NCBI GenBank assembly: GCA_900543395.1
Contig: UQQT01000011.1
Span: 1-61,964, forward strand
Length of the DNA stretch: 61,964 bases
Source of the DNA: an uncultured Oscillospiraceae bacterium
Lineage (GTDB): Bacteria; Bacillota; Clostridia; Oscillospirales; Acutalibacteraceae
Reading direction: 5' to 3'
Made by a program: the position numbers and the translations under genes
The notes under the pieces: model-generated
The model's input: the letters and a program-made list of their open reading frames with translations, nothing else
Told to the model about the DNA's origin: nothing
Database searches by the model: none
Shown here: one piece after another, positions 16,305-23,865 of the stretch
Numbering within the stretch: position 1 is the first letter of the stretch
Layout: every line of letters begins with the position of its first letter

Positions 16305-17492
16305 TTAAAACATCCTTTCATCTTTCGGGTTATTTAAGCTGTATGTTTCAAAAGAATCGCGGAGTCTTACAATCTCCGAGTCCTCTTTTTTCAGATAAAC
16401 GGCGGGTATGTCACGGCTTAAAAACAGTGATATTCCCTCTGTCGGGCAATACGCGCCCGTATTTTCAAAGCATATTACGTCGCCGATTTCTATTTCGGGG
16501 AGCGGTGCCTGCTTAACCATTATATCGTTCATAGAGCAGAGCGAACCGCAGATGTTGTATTCTTTTTCTTTAGGCTCGTTTTCCTTGTTGACTACCGAAA
16601 AGGCGGGCATTTTCATCGCCATGTGCTGACCGAAGTAAACTATATGGTGCATACCTCCGTCGGTCAGAACATAATTCTGCGACTTATTCGTCTTAATATC
16701 GACGATATGCGTATAATATTTTCCGCATGAGGCGGCTATGCTTCTGCCGATTTCGAGCGTGATTTCCGGCTTTATATCGATTGAGGACAGTATGGAGGAA
16801 AGAGAGGTGAAAATCTCCTCCTCGTTCGTTTCCTCGCCCTCGAAGTATGCGACGGGGAAGCCCGTGCCGTATTCGAGTTCACGCGCGGTGTAACCGTAAT
16901 CGTCCCTTAAATGATTTAAAAACTCGTTTAATTTATTGATTTCGCGTGCGTATTTTTTAACGCTTGTTTTCTGCGTTCCCGAGAAAAACTGAATTCCCGC
17001 AATGTCGATATACGGGTGATTTTCACGCTCCGATATCATTTTTTCGATATCGCTTTTATTGACTCCGAACTGCGAGTCGTTCGTAAGACGGGGCAGAACC
17101 TTTATTTTATGAGCGTATTTTTGAGCGTATTCGCATATAAAATCATACTGGTGAACGGATTCTGCGGTGATAATGCCGTCGAACGATTCGTCCGCGATGA
17201 GATTTTCTATAAACGACGGGGTTTTGTACACGCCGGAGATAACCATTTTATTGTATTCGATTCCGATATCTCTGCATATACGCTCCTCGCCGGGCGAGCA
17301 AATCTCAAATCTGTCGGCTGAATCGGCAATTTCGCCCGTTATAAACGTATTCGCCTTGACCGCGTAGCATATATTTACATTGTTATCGAAAAAACTTTTT
17401 ATATACTTTACGCGCTCTCTCAAAACGGCGGAGTCGAATAGATAAAACGCGTCCTCGTTCTTATTTATAAGTTCGTTTAATGTAAGTTTCAT
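16305..17492 (-). CDS. Fold-type III PLP-dependent amino acid decarboxylase
   Basis: 395-residue alanine-racemase-fold enzyme of the diaminopimelate/ornithine/carboxynorspermidine decarboxylase class. The PLP lysine is Lys46 in ICYAVKAN. The C-terminal domain has GSLCSMNDI in place of the usual GPxCxSxD block that supplies the catalytic cysteine from the partner subunit, and a GAYCPTEG segment near the usual GAY tyrosine. The start codon overlaps the adenylation gene stop by 4 nt, tying it to the Dlt-like pathway. BtrK of butirosin synthesis is a precedent: a fold III enzyme that decarboxylates glutamate while it is bound to a carrier protein. The substrate here is unknown; free diaminopimelate, lysine, or a carrier-bound amino acid are all possible. 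Confidence 0.82.
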   Translation of the reverse strand: MKLTLNELINKNEDAFYLFDSAVLRERVKYIKSFFDNNVNICYAVKANTFITGEIADSADRFEICSPGEERICRDIGIEYNKMVISGVYKTPSFIENLIADESFDGIITAESVHQYDFICEYAQKYAHKIKVLPRLTNDSQFGVNKSDIEKMISERENHPYIDIAGIQFFSGTQKTSVKKYAREINKLNEFLNHLRDDYGYTARELEYGTGFPVAYFEGEETNEEEIFTSLSSILSSIDIKPEITLEIGRSIAASCGKYYTHIVDIKTNKSQNYVLTDGGMHHIVYFGQHMAMKMPAFSVVNKENEPKEKEYNICGSLCSMNDIMVKQAPLPEIEIGDVICFENTGAYCPTEGISLFLSRDIPAVYLKKEDSEIVRLRDSFETYSLNNPKDERMF

Positions 17493-19006
17493 GCCTTTAC
17501 CTTCGCCTTCTCCTCAAGTGCTTTTCTGTCTATTTTTCCGTTCTTTGTAAGAGGCATGTCGTCGACTTGCCTGAGCATGCCGGGAATCATAAATACCGGG
17601 AGCGTTTTCTCCATTTTCAGATGAAGCTCCTTTTTGTCGATCGTGCCCGTGTAGAAGCCTTTGAGCTTTGATTTTACCGCGTCGAAAATACAACAGCATC
17701 TCTCGACCCCGTCAATAGCTTCCATAGCGCGCTGAACTTCTTCAAGCTCGATTCTGTGCCCCATGTGCTTTATCTGAAAATCCTTTCGTCCGGCAAAGAC
17801 AAGCTCGCCGTTTTCGTCATATCTCGCAAGGTCGCCCGTTCTGTATATCGTCTCCGGGTAGTAAGGATTGAGCGGATTCTGTACAAAGTGCAGAGAATTC
17901 TGCTCGGGACAGTTGTAATATCCCAGCGCGAGAGCCGAACCCCGAACGCATATCTCTCCCTGTACTCCGCTCTCGGTGACTCGTTTATCGTCTTTATCGA
18001 GCAGGATAACGTCCTCGTTGGGGAAATGCTTTCCTATGGGTATACCCTGCGAATAGTCGCGGTCCTTTTCGAGAATGTGATATGTGCAGTTGCATGTAAT
18101 TTCAGTCGGTCCGTACAGATTTACAAACATAGCCTCGCTCAGGTGTTCTCTCCACGCTTTGAGATGCTTGTACGGCATAACCTCGCCGGAAAACAGCACC
18201 TTGTTAACGGTGTCGGGGGTTCTGTAATCAAGACAGTGGAACGTGCTTATAAGGCACAGCGCGGAAACCGCCCATATCATCGTCGTTACCTTATCCTCGC
18301 AGAGCCTGTCCGTCAGCTCCTTAGGCGACGAAAAAAGCGAACGGGGGATAATGTCGAGCGTTGCGCCCGTTTTCAAACACGAATAAATATCCTTTACCGA
18401 CACGTCGAAATCAAACGGAGCCTGGTTTGCGACGATATCTTTATCGGTTATATTAAATATATCGCAGAAGCAGTCGATAAAGTCAAGAACGCTTCGGTGG
18501 CTTACGGCTATTCCCTTGGGCGTACCCGTCGAACCCGACGTAAAGTTAAGGTACAGCGGATTTGTATCGATAGACGAATTTCTTATCTTTTCGAGTCTGT
18601 TTTCGTCCTTTTTAAAGCACATAAGCTCGTCGGGCGTTACGATTTTTGAATTTGTAAAAATACGCTCGGCGTCCTCTTTTGTTTCATCCTGCGCGACAAT
18701 TACGGCGGGGGCGAGAACAGAATATATTTTTTTAATTCTCTCCTGCGGAAGAGACGGACTTATGACGCTGTAGAAGCATCCGGCGTACACCGCGCCGAAA
18801 AATGTGCAGAGTATGTCGGCACTTTTGTCCGCGAAAATCCCGACGGGAGTCTGCGGAGAGGTCATATAAGACAGTGCCGTTCCGATTGCCTGCGCGTTTT
18901 CTTTTACTTCTGTATAAGAGTAGCTTTTTTTTCCGTCGGTTACGGCGGTTTTTCCGGGGAAACGGCTTTCGGTCGTTTCAAGATAGTCGAGAATATTTGT
19001 TTTCAT
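17489..19006 (-). CDS. Amino-acid adenylation enzyme, DltA-like
   Basis: 505-residue ANL-superfamily ligase that activates an amino acid with ATP and loads it on the carrier protein of the operon. Motifs: LNFTSGSTGTPKG (P-loop, about 153-165), NLYGPTEIT (296-304), YRTGD, and KNGKIDRK with the late catalytic lysine. Compared with Bacillus DltA, the aspartate that binds the substrate amino group is kept (Asp201), but the cysteine linked to D-alanine selection is Ser273 in LFSGEVMP. The ATG at 19006 is chosen because GGAGGC lies 8 nt upstream; an in-frame extension to 19225 has no ribosome-binding site and no homology to the family. First gene of the operon; its stop overlaps the decarboxylase start. 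Confidence 0.85.
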   Translation of the reverse strand: MKTNILDYLETTESRFPGKTAVTDGKKSYSYTEVKENAQAIGTALSYMTSPQTPVGIFADKSADILCTFFGAVYAGCFYSVISPSLPQERIKKIYSVLAPAVIVAQDETKEDAERIFTNSKIVTPDELMCFKKDENRLEKIRNSSIDTNPLYLNFTSGSTGTPKGIAVSHRSVLDFIDCFCDIFNITDKDIVANQAPFDFDVSVKDIYSCLKTGATLDIIPRSLFSSPKELTDRLCEDKVTTMIWAVSALCLISTFHCLDYRTPDTVNKVLFSGEVMPYKHLKAWREHLSEAMFVNLYGPTEITCNCTYHILEKDRDYSQGIPIGKHFPNEDVILLDKDDKRVTESGVQGEICVRGSALALGYYNCPEQNSLHFVQNPLNPYYPETIYRTGDLARYDENGELVFAGRKDFQIKHMGHRIELEEVQRAMEAIDGVERCCCIFDAVKSKLKGFYTGTIDKKELHLKMEKTLPVFMIPGMLRQVDDMPLTKNGKIDRKALEEKAKVKA

Positions 19007-19226
19007 GAAAACTTGCCTCCTTGCAATAAATGCAATGTCGCTTTTCGCGTATAAGACCGACAAAACCATAAAAATGTTGCAAAAAAATGAAAAAAATGCC
19101 GTAAAAAAAAGAACCTCGCACCGACCTGTCAATGAAGTATACAATAAAGAATTAAATGGCAAATATGAACTGCAAGACATATTCCATAAAAGAGCGATAA
19201 GTTCCTGTTTCTTCTTTTGCAACAAG
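19007..19226 (-). promoter_or_regulatory. Long 5' leader of the Dlt-like operon
   Basis: From the predicted minus-strand transcript start near 19220 to the ATG at 19006 there are about 210 untranslated bases. The leader is A/T rich and I see no recognisable riboswitch class. It ends with the GGAGGC ribosome-binding site (19015-19020). Confidence 0.4.
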
Positions 19227-19255
19227 ATATTAGCACAAAAAAAATCGTTTGTCTA
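19227..19255 (-). promoter_or_regulatory. Probable promoter of the Dlt-like operon
   Basis: On the minus strand, TAGACA (19255-19250) and TAATAT (19232-19227) are separated by 17 nt. It is the best promoter-like pair upstream of the adenylation gene. Confidence 0.5.
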
Positions 19256-19583
19256 TAGTCTTAATAAAATTTTAATCCGGAAGTAAAAAAAAGTTTATTT
19301 CGTGCCGAAAATAAGCGTTTCGTGTACATTTTGACGGCAAAAATAAGCTTTGTTGTTTTGCTTATTTCAGTCAATTTGACGAATTGAGTATTATAAAGTC
19401 CAAAGCTTGATTTTACGGCGAAACGCAGGTGAATAATCAGACTTTTTTCATGATTATATATATCTTCGGTCGTCCGGTGCGGTTTAAACGGTTTTTCAAA
19501 AAGCAGTCGGCGCAGATTCTCGAATCATGTATGTAAAAATATATAAAAAAATTATACAAAGCGAAGCAATTTTGTAAAATATA

Positions 19584-19612
19584 TTGATAAGATTGCCCGA
19601 GTGTGCTATACT
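19584..19612 (+). promoter_or_regulatory. Promoter of the membrane GH123-like gene
   Basis: TTGATA (19584-19589) and TATACT (19607-19612) with 17-nt spacing, in the 470-bp gap between divergent transcription units. The rest of the gap (about 19256-19583) shows no gene. Confidence 0.7.
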
Positions 19613-19620
19613 AACCTCAC

Positions 19621-19666
19621 TAAACGCAATCCGAATATGAGCTTAGGCGTGTTTTCGGAGCGTTTA
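19621..19666 (+). promoter_or_regulatory. 5'-terminal stem-loop in the GH123-like mRNA leader
   Basis: Nested stems TAAACGC (19621-19627) with GCGTTTA (19660-19666), and CCGAA (19631-19635) with TTCGG (19654-19658), begin within about 2 nt of the predicted transcript start. This may stabilise the mRNA or bind a regulator. No known RNA family is recognised. Confidence 0.4.
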
Positions 19667-19733
19667 ATCGTACAGAGATAACGAAATCCCGCTGTCTTTG
19701 ACATTACGCAAAAAAAAGAAGGAGGACTTTACG

Positions 19734-21779
19734 GTGAAAAATGAAAAAGTGAAACGGGGACTTGTTGTTTTCGGAACCTTGTTTACTTCGGCGCTTTACA
19801 TATATTCGCTTTATTCCGCGTACTATACGTTTAAGCGCGGAGGAAAAACGGATATCGCTCTTTATACGGTTCTTCTTGCCGTATGCAGCGGTGTTATGAT
19901 GCTTTTGTATACGCTTACGGACAAAAAACGCACTCATTCGACGGCGAATAAAATAATTGTTCCCGCAGTTACCGCGGCGGTTAATGCGGGCGTTTATCTC
20001 GCAGTCGGCTACGGAGTCCAAAAGGCGTTCTCTCCGAACTCGGGCGGTAAGCTTGCCGCTTCCGCGTCGGCGGTGATGTTCGGCATTGCGTTTGCTGTAT
20101 ATATGAACGGCGTTTCGGGCAGGGGACATAAGGCTGTGTTCAAGACTCTCGCGGCGGCAGGCTGTATAGCTTTGTCATGCTGGGGCTTTTATACGACGGC
20201 GAATTCCGTAAAGAATCAGTCGTATTTAAGCTTTCTCTACGCATCGTCAAAGGCATCGGAGAATATCGGCGGACTTGCGACGGACGATAAGGATATCATG
20301 TATGATTTTGCATACGCAACGGAAAAGAAGGTTCGCGATACCGCGCTCGGCAGCGACGAGACTATTGATATAAAATTAGCAAAGAACGAATCGGAAGCGT
20401 TCCAGATTCTTTTTGCAACGACGGCTAAGGGTAAAAAGGTAAACGTATCCGTTACCGATTTTAAGAATTCGGACGGCGATACTCTTAAAACAGAGGCGTT
20501 TAAGGCAAACTATTCGAAGGTTCCCGGCTACGGCGATAAGTATAACTGCGAGTATGCGGACGCTCTCATTCCCGTAACTCATACGGGCGGCAGTGGAGGT
20601 TCCGCGGAGCTTAAAAAGGGACTTCAGCAATCTTTCTTTATAAGAACACACGCAGATAAAAACGCGAAAGCAGGCGAGTACACCGCTGTTTTAACGGCTG
20701 TAAACGAGAACGGCGGCGTTATTCTCGAAAAGGAGATCAAAGCGACAGTATGGGATTTCACTCTTCCCGACACTCCCGCGAACGACACGGCGTTCGGCAA
20801 CGGCGGAGGTAAATTTTATGAGCTTTCGGGCGTTAAGGACGGAGACGACGAGGCAAGGCAAAGGGTATCCGAGCAGGTTTATGAGCTTCTTCTCGAAAAC
20901 CGTCTTTCTCCGTATAATCTTCCGTATGATATTCTCGACGAGCGCGCCGACGCCTACATGAGCGATCCGAGATTAAAGTCGTTCGTTATCCCTTACCCGT
21001 CGGACGACGAATTGCTTGTAAAATACTATGAAAAGGTAACATCGAACCCCGAGTGGGCAAAAAAAGGTTATTTTTATCCGATAGACGAGCCCGGAAACGC
21101 CGAGGCTTACGCAAGATATACCGAAATAACCGATCGTCTCAGCCGTCTCTGCCCGGGATATAATATGGTTACTCCGTTCAATACGGACAAAATCAGCATT
21201 GACGGCAAGACTTCTGCGTCCGTTTCGCTTCAGGCGGGCAGGAGTAATATCCTGTGCGGAATCAGCGATCAGGCTTCAAAGGACGCCGTTCATGACGAAA
21301 TGATGAAGGAGGTTAAGAACGGCAGCCGGGCGTGGTGGTACGTATGCTGCGCACCCGACGGGGATTACTGCAATTTCTTCGAGCATCTTGACGCGTTAAA
21401 GCACCGTATTCTGATGTGGCAGCAGAAGTCTCTTGATTTTACCGGTCTGCTTTACTGGTCTGCAACATACTGCGATAAGGGCAATCCGTGGGAAACATCG
21501 AAAACGTGGGATGATTTCATCGCGTCGGGCGACGGATGTCTTATCTATCCCGGTCAGTACATAGGACTCGACGAACCTGTTGCGACGATTCGTCTTTACA
21601 ACATTGCCGACGGTATGGAGGACTACGATTATTTCGCTCTCGCCGAGGCAAAGTACGGCAGGGAATGGGTCGATAACGAGATTGCGAGGGTTGTAACGTC
21701 CGCGACGGAATACACGTCGGACAACGCGCTGTTCGAGCAGGTTCGCAGAGAGCTGGGCGACGCGATAGCGAAGAAATAA
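19734..21779 (+). CDS. Membrane-anchored GH123-like (DUF4091) protein
   Basis: About 681 residues. Five hydrophobic helices fill the first 165 residues, then a beta-rich domain (about 200-350, ending KATVWDFTLPDT) and a C-terminal DUF4091/GH123-like barrel. GH123 enzymes are beta-N-acetylgalactosaminidases using substrate-assisted catalysis with an Asp-Glu pair; the DE in FYPIDEPGNAEAY is the candidate pair. The late block GDGCLIYPGQY...RLYNIADGMEDYDYF is diagnostic of DUF4091. GTG at 19734 is chosen because AAGGAGG lies 8 nt upstream; the ATG at 19698 has none. It is homologous to the soluble protein at 35669-37312. Divergent from the Dlt-like operon, which may reflect a shared surface role. 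Confidence 0.8.
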   Translation: MKNEKVKRGLVVFGTLFTSALYIYSLYSAYYTFKRGGKTDIALYTVLLAVCSGVMMLLYTLTDKKRTHSTANKIIVPAVTAAVNAGVYLAVGYGVQKAFSPNSGGKLAASASAVMFGIAFAVYMNGVSGRGHKAVFKTLAAAGCIALSCWGFYTTANSVKNQSYLSFLYASSKASENIGGLATDDKDIMYDFAYATEKKVRDTALGSDETIDIKLAKNESEAFQILFATTAKGKKVNVSVTDFKNSDGDTLKTEAFKANYSKVPGYGDKYNCEYADALIPVTHTGGSGGSAELKKGLQQSFFIRTHADKNAKAGEYTAVLTAVNENGGVILEKEIKATVWDFTLPDTPANDTAFGNGGGKFYELSGVKDGDDEARQRVSEQVYELLLENRLSPYNLPYDILDERADAYMSDPRLKSFVIPYPSDDELLVKYYEKVTSNPEWAKKGYFYPIDEPGNAEAYARYTEITDRLSRLCPGYNMVTPFNTDKISIDGKTSASVSLQAGRSNILCGISDQASKDAVHDEMMKEVKNGSRAWWYVCCAPDGDYCNFFEHLDALKHRILMWQQKSLDFTGLLYWSATYCDKGNPWETSKTWDDFIASGDGCLIYPGQYIGLDEPVATIRLYNIADGMEDYDYFALAEAKYGREWVDNEIARVVTSATEYTSDNALFEQVRRELGDAIAKK

Positions 21780-21799
21780 AATATTAAAATGCAATGAAG

Positions 21800-21832
21800 A
21801 ATCCCCCTCACGGCAAGAAGTGAGGGGGAAGC
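21800..21832. terminator. Hairpin between convergent genes
   Basis: CCCCCTCA (21803-21810) pairs perfectly with TGAGGGGG (21821-21828). The T tails are weak on both strands, but the position between converging genes suggests termination. Confidence 0.55.
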
Positions 21833-21835
21833 TTG

Positions 21836-22783
21836 CTATTGTAAGGCTGTAATTCTGTTTATAATAAGAGAAATGAGGTTTTCCTTCATATCTTCCGGCA
21901 GTAAAGATTCGTCGCACATTTTTATGAATTTATCCCTACATGACGCAATTGACGCAATCATTTTGAGCGCGGAGGTTCTCGTTATACCGCATGAATCGGC
22001 AAAGACAAGAAAGTCCTTTTTTCGTATATTCATCTTTTTGCCGTTTAGTGTAAGCGCTAATTGTTCTTTATCTGTCGGTAAAATTATATTTACGGGGAGC
22101 AAATCGTACGCGGGGGAGAGAATGTATATTCCGCTTGCCTCGTCCGTTTCTGTAAGCGAGAAATTCTTTAAATGCATATCGGAGTTTCCGACGACGTATG
22201 AAAATACGATTCTCAGGAACAATTCCGACATGTCAAGATTTTTACGGGATGAATATTTAGATATAATTTTTGAACAGCGTTCGTAAGAACCCTTGTATTT
22301 ATCCGTAGTCAAACGCATGTCAAGCTGACAGAAGTCCTCCATTGCAAGCATTTTTACACGGTCTTTTTCCGTCTTACGGTCTATTCGTTTTGTAATATAC
22401 GCATATTTTCCGTCGTTTTCGATAATCGCGTGAGGGACTGTGACGATTCCCGCGGTATCTGCCATGTTCATTACAAGCTGTTCGGATTCCGGTAACGCTC
22501 TGTATTCGTCTACCTGCGGTTTAAGTATATATCCCGCAGGATAATTTACCAATGTCAGTCTCGGCTTTTTTGTTTCCGAAAACAAATGGAGAGACAGCTT
22601 TTTCTGCACACCGGGAACCGTAAAACCTGCTTTTGTCGTTTTATTTACAAGTTCTTCAAGTGAATCATCGTTGAGGTTGATTTCGGGAAGATTTTGAGTA
22701 TTGAAAAATCGTTTGATACATGATTTATGCCATCCGTTTTGTCCGTTATCTTTCAGCGGTTTTCCGCAGCATAGGCAGTTCAT
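21836..22783 (-). CDS. hipT: HipT-like Ser/Thr kinase toxin (HipA C-terminal domain)
   Basis: 315-residue HipA-fold kinase without the N-terminal HipA subdomain, which is encoded separately upstream; this is the layout of tripartite HipBST systems. A Cys/His cluster at the N terminus (CLCC and WHKSC) probably binds zinc. The glycine-rich loop is FTVPGVQKKLS, so the usual SIS/SVP-type phosphoacceptor motif reads TVP here. The catalytic segment is GNSDMHLKN and the metal-binding segment is PAYDLLP. Known HipT stops growth by phosphorylating tryptophanyl-tRNA synthetase; the target here is untested. The ATG at 22783 has GGAGGCG upstream and overlaps the hipS stop by 4 nt. Confidence 0.85.
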   Translation of the reverse strand: MNCLCCGKPLKDNGQNGWHKSCIKRFFNTQNLPEINLNDDSLEELVNKTTKAGFTVPGVQKKLSLHLFSETKKPRLTLVNYPAGYILKPQVDEYRALPESEQLVMNMADTAGIVTVPHAIIENDGKYAYITKRIDRKTEKDRVKMLAMEDFCQLDMRLTTDKYKGSYERCSKIISKYSSRKNLDMSELFLRIVFSYVVGNSDMHLKNFSLTETDEASGIYILSPAYDLLPVNIILPTDKEQLALTLNGKKMNIRKKDFLVFADSCGITRTSALKMIASIASCRDKFIKMCDESLLPEDMKENLISLIINRITALQ

Positions 22784-23109
22784 ATTTTTTCGCCTCCGAT
22801 GCTGACGTTTCCGATGCAGTCCCTGCATGCGACGAGCAGAATTCCGAATCTGTCGGTAATGTCGATTTTCCAGTTATGACTGACGGTATTAAGAAGCCAG
22901 CCCTCGGGTATCAGTCCGTCGAAGAACGGAAACAGAGTCCTTGATTTGTATGTTTCCGAAGTCAGCGGAAGAGTAAGCGATACCGCGCTCGCCGAGTCGG
23001 AGGCAAGATAATCCGCGTCATATTCAAATGAATAGCCCTCGTCGGTTTCATGAAGAGTTCCGGCAAAAACATTTCTGACATATACGTATGCGGATCTGAA
23101 TTCGGTCAT
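22780..23109 (-). CDS. hipS: HipS-like protein (HipA N-terminal subdomain)
   Basis: 109-residue protein matching the Couple_hipA N-terminal domain: VYVRNVFAGTLHE at the start, then LTLPLTSETYKS, FFDGLIPEGW and GNVSIGG. In classic HipA this domain is fused to the kinase; as a free protein in HipBST it is the antitoxin that blocks the kinase. It overlaps hipB by 4 nt and hipT by 4 nt, so all three are translationally coupled. No catalytic residues are expected. Confidence 0.85.
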   Translation of the reverse strand: MTEFRSAYVYVRNVFAGTLHETDEGYSFEYDADYLASDSASAVSLTLPLTSETYKSRTLFPFFDGLIPEGWLLNTVSHNWKIDITDRFGILLVACRDCIGNVSIGGEKI

Positions 23110-23312
23110 TTGTTTTTATCCTTTCTGCCCGGAACGGCCTCCATGCCGAACATTGCGAGAGCTTCGTTGACTTTATCCATTCTGACGGTTTCCTTGCCTT
23201 GCTCCAGGTCACGGATAAAACGCAGACCGAGTCCCGAACGCATTGCAAAATCCTTTTGCGTTAGTCCCGCCGCTTTGCGGTTTGTTTTTATAAATTCGGC
23301 GATTTTATTCAT
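23106..23312 (-). CDS. hipB: HipB-like XRE antitoxin/repressor
   Basis: 68-residue helix-turn-helix DNA-binding protein: KTNRKAAGLTQKDFAMRSGLG forms the XRE motif at about residues 9-29, followed by FIRDLEQGK. It probably represses its own operon by binding three palindromes upstream. I choose ATG at 23312 because AAGGAC lies at the right distance; the upstream in-frame ATG at 23357 lies in the promoter -10 element and cannot be translated from that promoter. Confidence 0.85.
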   Translation of the reverse strand: MNKIAEFIKTNRKAAGLTQKDFAMRSGLGLRFIRDLEQGKETVRMDKVNEALAMFGMEAVPGRKDKNK

Positions 23313-23355
23313 AGATATTGTCCTTTTATTATCCCTTTCGGTTAAATTTGTATTC

Positions 23356-23384
23356 ATTTTATACCTTTACAGGTATAATGTCAA
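23356..23384 (-). promoter_or_regulatory. hipBST promoter
   Basis: On the minus strand, a perfect TTGACA (23384-23379) and TAAAAT (23361-23356) are separated by 17 nt. Operator 1 covers the spacer and the edge of the -10. Confidence 0.75.
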
Positions 23385-23459
23385 TGTAATTTATATAAAT
23401 TATACCCGTACGGGTGTAAAATATGCATTTAAATACATATTTATACCCTAACGGGTGTA
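23360..23459. promoter_or_regulatory. Three phased HipB operator palindromes
   Basis: TATACC-N6-GGTATA at 23360-23377, TATACCCGTACGGGTGTA at 23401-23418 and TATACCCTAACGGGTGTA at 23442-23459. The copies start exactly 41 bp apart, about four helical turns, so repressors would sit on one DNA face. The first covers the promoter; the other two lie upstream of it. By analogy with HipB operators, these are autoregulatory sites. Confidence 0.75.
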
Positions 23460-23503
23460 ATATGTGACGTTTTTCTATTATTGTTTGCCGAAAAATTTTG
23501 TTT

Positions 23504-23806
23504 TTATAATTTTTCCGTTCTGCCGTCAGCCGTGTATCTTTTCGTAACAGATATGATATGAGAGTTCGGCTTTTTGCCGTCGTTTTTCAGTCGCTGCGTG
23601 ACGATCGCCATTAATCCGCTTATGTAAAACGCCATAAAATAGCCTCTGTCACATTCGTGAATTTCAAAACGGTTCAGAATCGGAGTGAAAACATATCTGA
23701 ACAGTCCCGAATAACTGTCCTCCGATTGCGGTGTTTCTGCGTTTTTAATGAGCGTGCGGAGAATTCTTTTGCTATAACCGACGAATCGATCGTATATTAA
23801 ATTATA
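23504..23806 (-). pseudogene. Remnant of a TetR-family regulator (C-terminal part)
   Basis: A minus-strand frame of 100 codons is open from a stop at 23807-23809 to TAA at 23504-23506 but lacks a start and a DNA-binding domain. Its translation contains GLFRYVFTPILNRFE and FMAFYISGLMAIVTQRLKND, which resemble the C-terminal ligand-domain helices of small TetR regulators (xxFYxxGLxAIxxxWLxND). Upstream A/T-rich sequence gives no N-terminal half, so it appears to be a 5'-deleted gene. It sits between hipBST and the LOG gene and may mark an old insertion or deletion boundary. Confidence 0.6.
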
Positions 23807-23865
23807 TTAATATAATAATTAGAAACAAGCGCGGAATTCCTATAAAACCGTGTTTTTATACTATT

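Noticed and set aside
17756..18649. A 297-codon plus-strand open frame opposite the adenylation gene
   Set aside because: It is antisense to a gene with full ANL motifs, has no ribosome-binding site and its translation looks like random basic sequence.
19007..19225. In-frame 73-codon extension of the adenylation enzyme containing a hydrophobic stretch, considered as a DltX-like fusion
   Set aside because: No ribosome-binding site at its start, it overlaps the predicted leader, and GGAGGC 8 nt before ATG 19006 fits the true start.
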